Of a DNA stretch of 64,000 nucleotides, positions 62,907 through 64,000 are shown one piece after another. Source of the DNA: Endozoicomonas numazuensis (GTDB taxonomy: Bacteria > Pseudomonadota > Gammaproteobacteria > Pseudomonadales > Endozoicomonadaceae); NCBI RefSeq assembly GCF_000722635.1, contig NZ_JOKH01000001.1, positions 537,845 to 601,844 on the forward strand, written 5' to 3'. Positions within the stretch are counted from its first letter, which is position 1, and every line of letters starts with the position of its first letter. The notes under the pieces were generated by a model that saw only the letters and a list, made by a program, of their open reading frames with translations, searched no databases and was not told the DNA's origin. The translations under genes were made by a program, and so were the position numbers.

Positions 62907-62993
62907 GCGAAGCCCTGTGAGCCTACAAGTAGTAGGTGATCAGGGTGAGCGAACGCTGGCAACAACGTAGCATCTTGAAAGGCGATGGGTATA
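62866..62993. repeat. 128 bp palindromic interspersed repeat, copy B
   Basis: Identical to copy A at 55533-55660 over all 128 bp, including the imperfect terminal inverted repeats. It is inserted within the truncated exported-protein gene. Identity of two copies 7.2 kb apart suggests recent spread or gene conversion. Confidence 0.93.
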
Positions 62994-63272
62994 ACCCCAT
63001 AAGCTTGCGGTCAGTATGTGACTGGAAGAGTAAACCAGACAACAACATAACCTCTTTATAACCTCTTTAAAGACGATGGCTATCAGGCCAATAGCGAGAA
63101 TACACTACAAAAGCCCCGCGCCCTCTACTACTATGTGTTCCATAGTGCTAAGCCGTATTTTCAAAGCCACTTCGGCCTGAAACCCAGAAAGTGCGGCCAG
63201 GAGCCTGTCCGACAAGCTCCCAGACTGGATAACACAGCTTATAAACCGGAATTCGAAAGGAAGGAAACTCAT
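62994..63272 (+). other. Region between repeat copy B and yaaA
   Basis: No intact gene. A stretch open in the yaaA frame ([18 protein letters not shown]) precedes the yaaA start by over 30 codons but has no start codon of its own with a ribosome-binding site. It may be remnant of the gene cut by the repeat. Confidence 0.35.
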
Positions 63273-64000
63273 ATGCTTTTTGTCGTGTCACCTGCCAAGA
63301 CTCTGGACTATGACACCGCTCCGGTGACCAAAAAGTTCAGTCAACCTGAATTCCTGGATCAGTCTCAGGATCTGATCGATCAATTGCGTCAACTCAATCC
63401 TGCTGATATTGGCAGTCTGATGAGTATTAGCGACAAACTGGCACAGCTCAACGCAGCCCGCTATGAAGCCTGGCAGCAGCCTTTTACTCAGGACAATGCC
63501 AAACAAGCGGTTCTGGCTTTTAAAGGCGATGTTTATACGGGACTTGATGCTGAAACAATGAATGCCAAGCAGTTTGATTACGCTCAGAATCACCTGCGTA
63601 TTCTCTCAGGGCTCTACGGGTTACTTAAACCTCTCGACCTGATGCAGGCTTACCGTCTGGAAATGGGCACAAAGTTTGCCAATAACGCAGGCAAAGACCT
63701 TTACACTTTCTGGGGTGATCAGATCACTGAAAAGTTGAATGAAGAAATGGCTGCCCAGAAAGACAACATTCTGGTTAATCTGGCGTCTAATGAATATTTT
63801 AAGGCCGTTAAACCCAAGTTTGTAAAAGGACAGATTATCACTCCGGTATTCAAAGACTGGAAAGGTGATAAATACAAGATCATCAGCTTTTACGCCAAAA
63901 AAGCCAGAGGCCTGATGTGTCGTTATGCGATTGATAATAATCTGAAAAAAGTCGATGACCTGAAAGGTTTTGATTACGAGGGCTACAGCTATAACGAATC
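63273..64000 (+). CDS. yaaA: Peroxide stress protein YaaA, 3' end outside window
   Basis: AAGGAAGGAAACTCAT precedes ATG 63273. The 242 visible residues open [17 protein letters not shown], the family's hallmark, then carry [51 protein letters not shown] and [15 protein letters not shown]. YaaA binds DNA and lowers free iron during peroxide stress in E. coli. The protein is normally about 257 residues, so only some 15 are missing at the right edge. Confidence 0.95.
   Translation, partial: MLFVVSPAKTLDYDTAPVTKKFSQPEFLDQSQDLIDQLRQLNPADIGSLMSISDKLAQLNAARYEAWQQPFTQDNAKQAVLAFKGDVYTGLDAETMNAKQFDYAQNHLRILSGLYGLLKPLDLMQAYRLEMGTKFANNAGKDLYTFWGDQITEKLNEEMAAQKDNILVNLASNEYFKAVKPKFVKGQIITPVFKDWKGDKYKIISFYAKKARGLMCRYAIDNNLKKVDDLKGFDYEGYSYNE

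Overview
The window looks like chromosomal DNA of a host-associated marine gammaproteobacterium, most likely Endozoicomonas or a close relative (Oceanospirillales). This is inferred from gene content and protein character, not from a marker gene. Housekeeping genes are typically gammaproteobacterial: ppc, the yfcZ family, alkB, the DTW-domain gene, yejK/ndpA, ndh, bfr, grxD, metE-metR, rstA-rstB, nrdA-nrdB-yfaE, pyrB-pyrI, rhlB, a PIN-PhoH gene, gdhA, a phosphomannomutase and yaaA. Among them sit proteins with eukaryote-like or effector-like domains: two OGFr-domain proteins (one fused to NADAR), a YopT-like protease with ankyrin repeats and a toxin-like tail, a secreted papain-family protease and a class 3 lipase-like protein.

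Layout. 1-7139 is a minus-strand accessory block: a toxin-like protein (4926-7139) overlapped by a candidate immunity gene (4421-4936), then a two-gene OGFr/NADAR unit (963-4298), then a FabH-like gene running off the left edge. 7291-12079 holds ppc, a YfcZ-family gene and a DNA/tRNA modification pair (alkB, DTW). 12397-16348 holds an ArnT-like glycosyltransferase, a decayed locus ending in an inverted-repeat element, and a divergent thioredoxin-like/TetR pair. 16561-23906 holds a PAP2 phosphatase, a GH63-like hydrolase, yejK, unknown genes and ndh. 23970-24800 is an array of seven tRNA genes (four Lys, three Asn) on the minus strand with its own promoter and terminator. 25109-29154 holds redox and iron genes (2-Cys peroxiredoxin, bacterioferritin, monothiol glutaredoxin), an M48 lipoprotein peptidase and an aminotransferase. 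29262-35430 holds two unknown genes, metE/metR and the papain-like protease.

35644-38114 is an RstA/RstB-type two-component pair separated by a 15-16 bp tandem repeat. 38115-42892 is the nrd operon with a long upstream region carrying paired NrdR boxes, one of which overlaps the predicted -10, and a DnaA box. 43110-47264 holds secreted proteins: a lipase-like protein, a YejA-type binding protein and an exported acetolactate decarboxylase. 47305-49170 is pyrBI with a leader ORF and intrinsic terminator that look like UTP-sensing attenuation. 49172-57050 holds a large secreted unknown, rhlB, PIN-PhoH and gdhA.

The right end shows genome erosion. A complete IS1634-type element (58860-60591) joins the first codons of bioB to the 3' part of an unrelated gene, with no bioB remainder behind it. 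A 128 bp palindromic repeat occurs twice in identical form (55533-55660 and 62866-62993), once inside the remnant of an exported-protein gene. A degenerate relative lies at about 16365, and a REP-like palindrome follows gdhA. The strongest candidates for unusual biology are the protease-ankyrin-toxin protein with its overlapping partner and the adjacent OGFr/NADAR unit.
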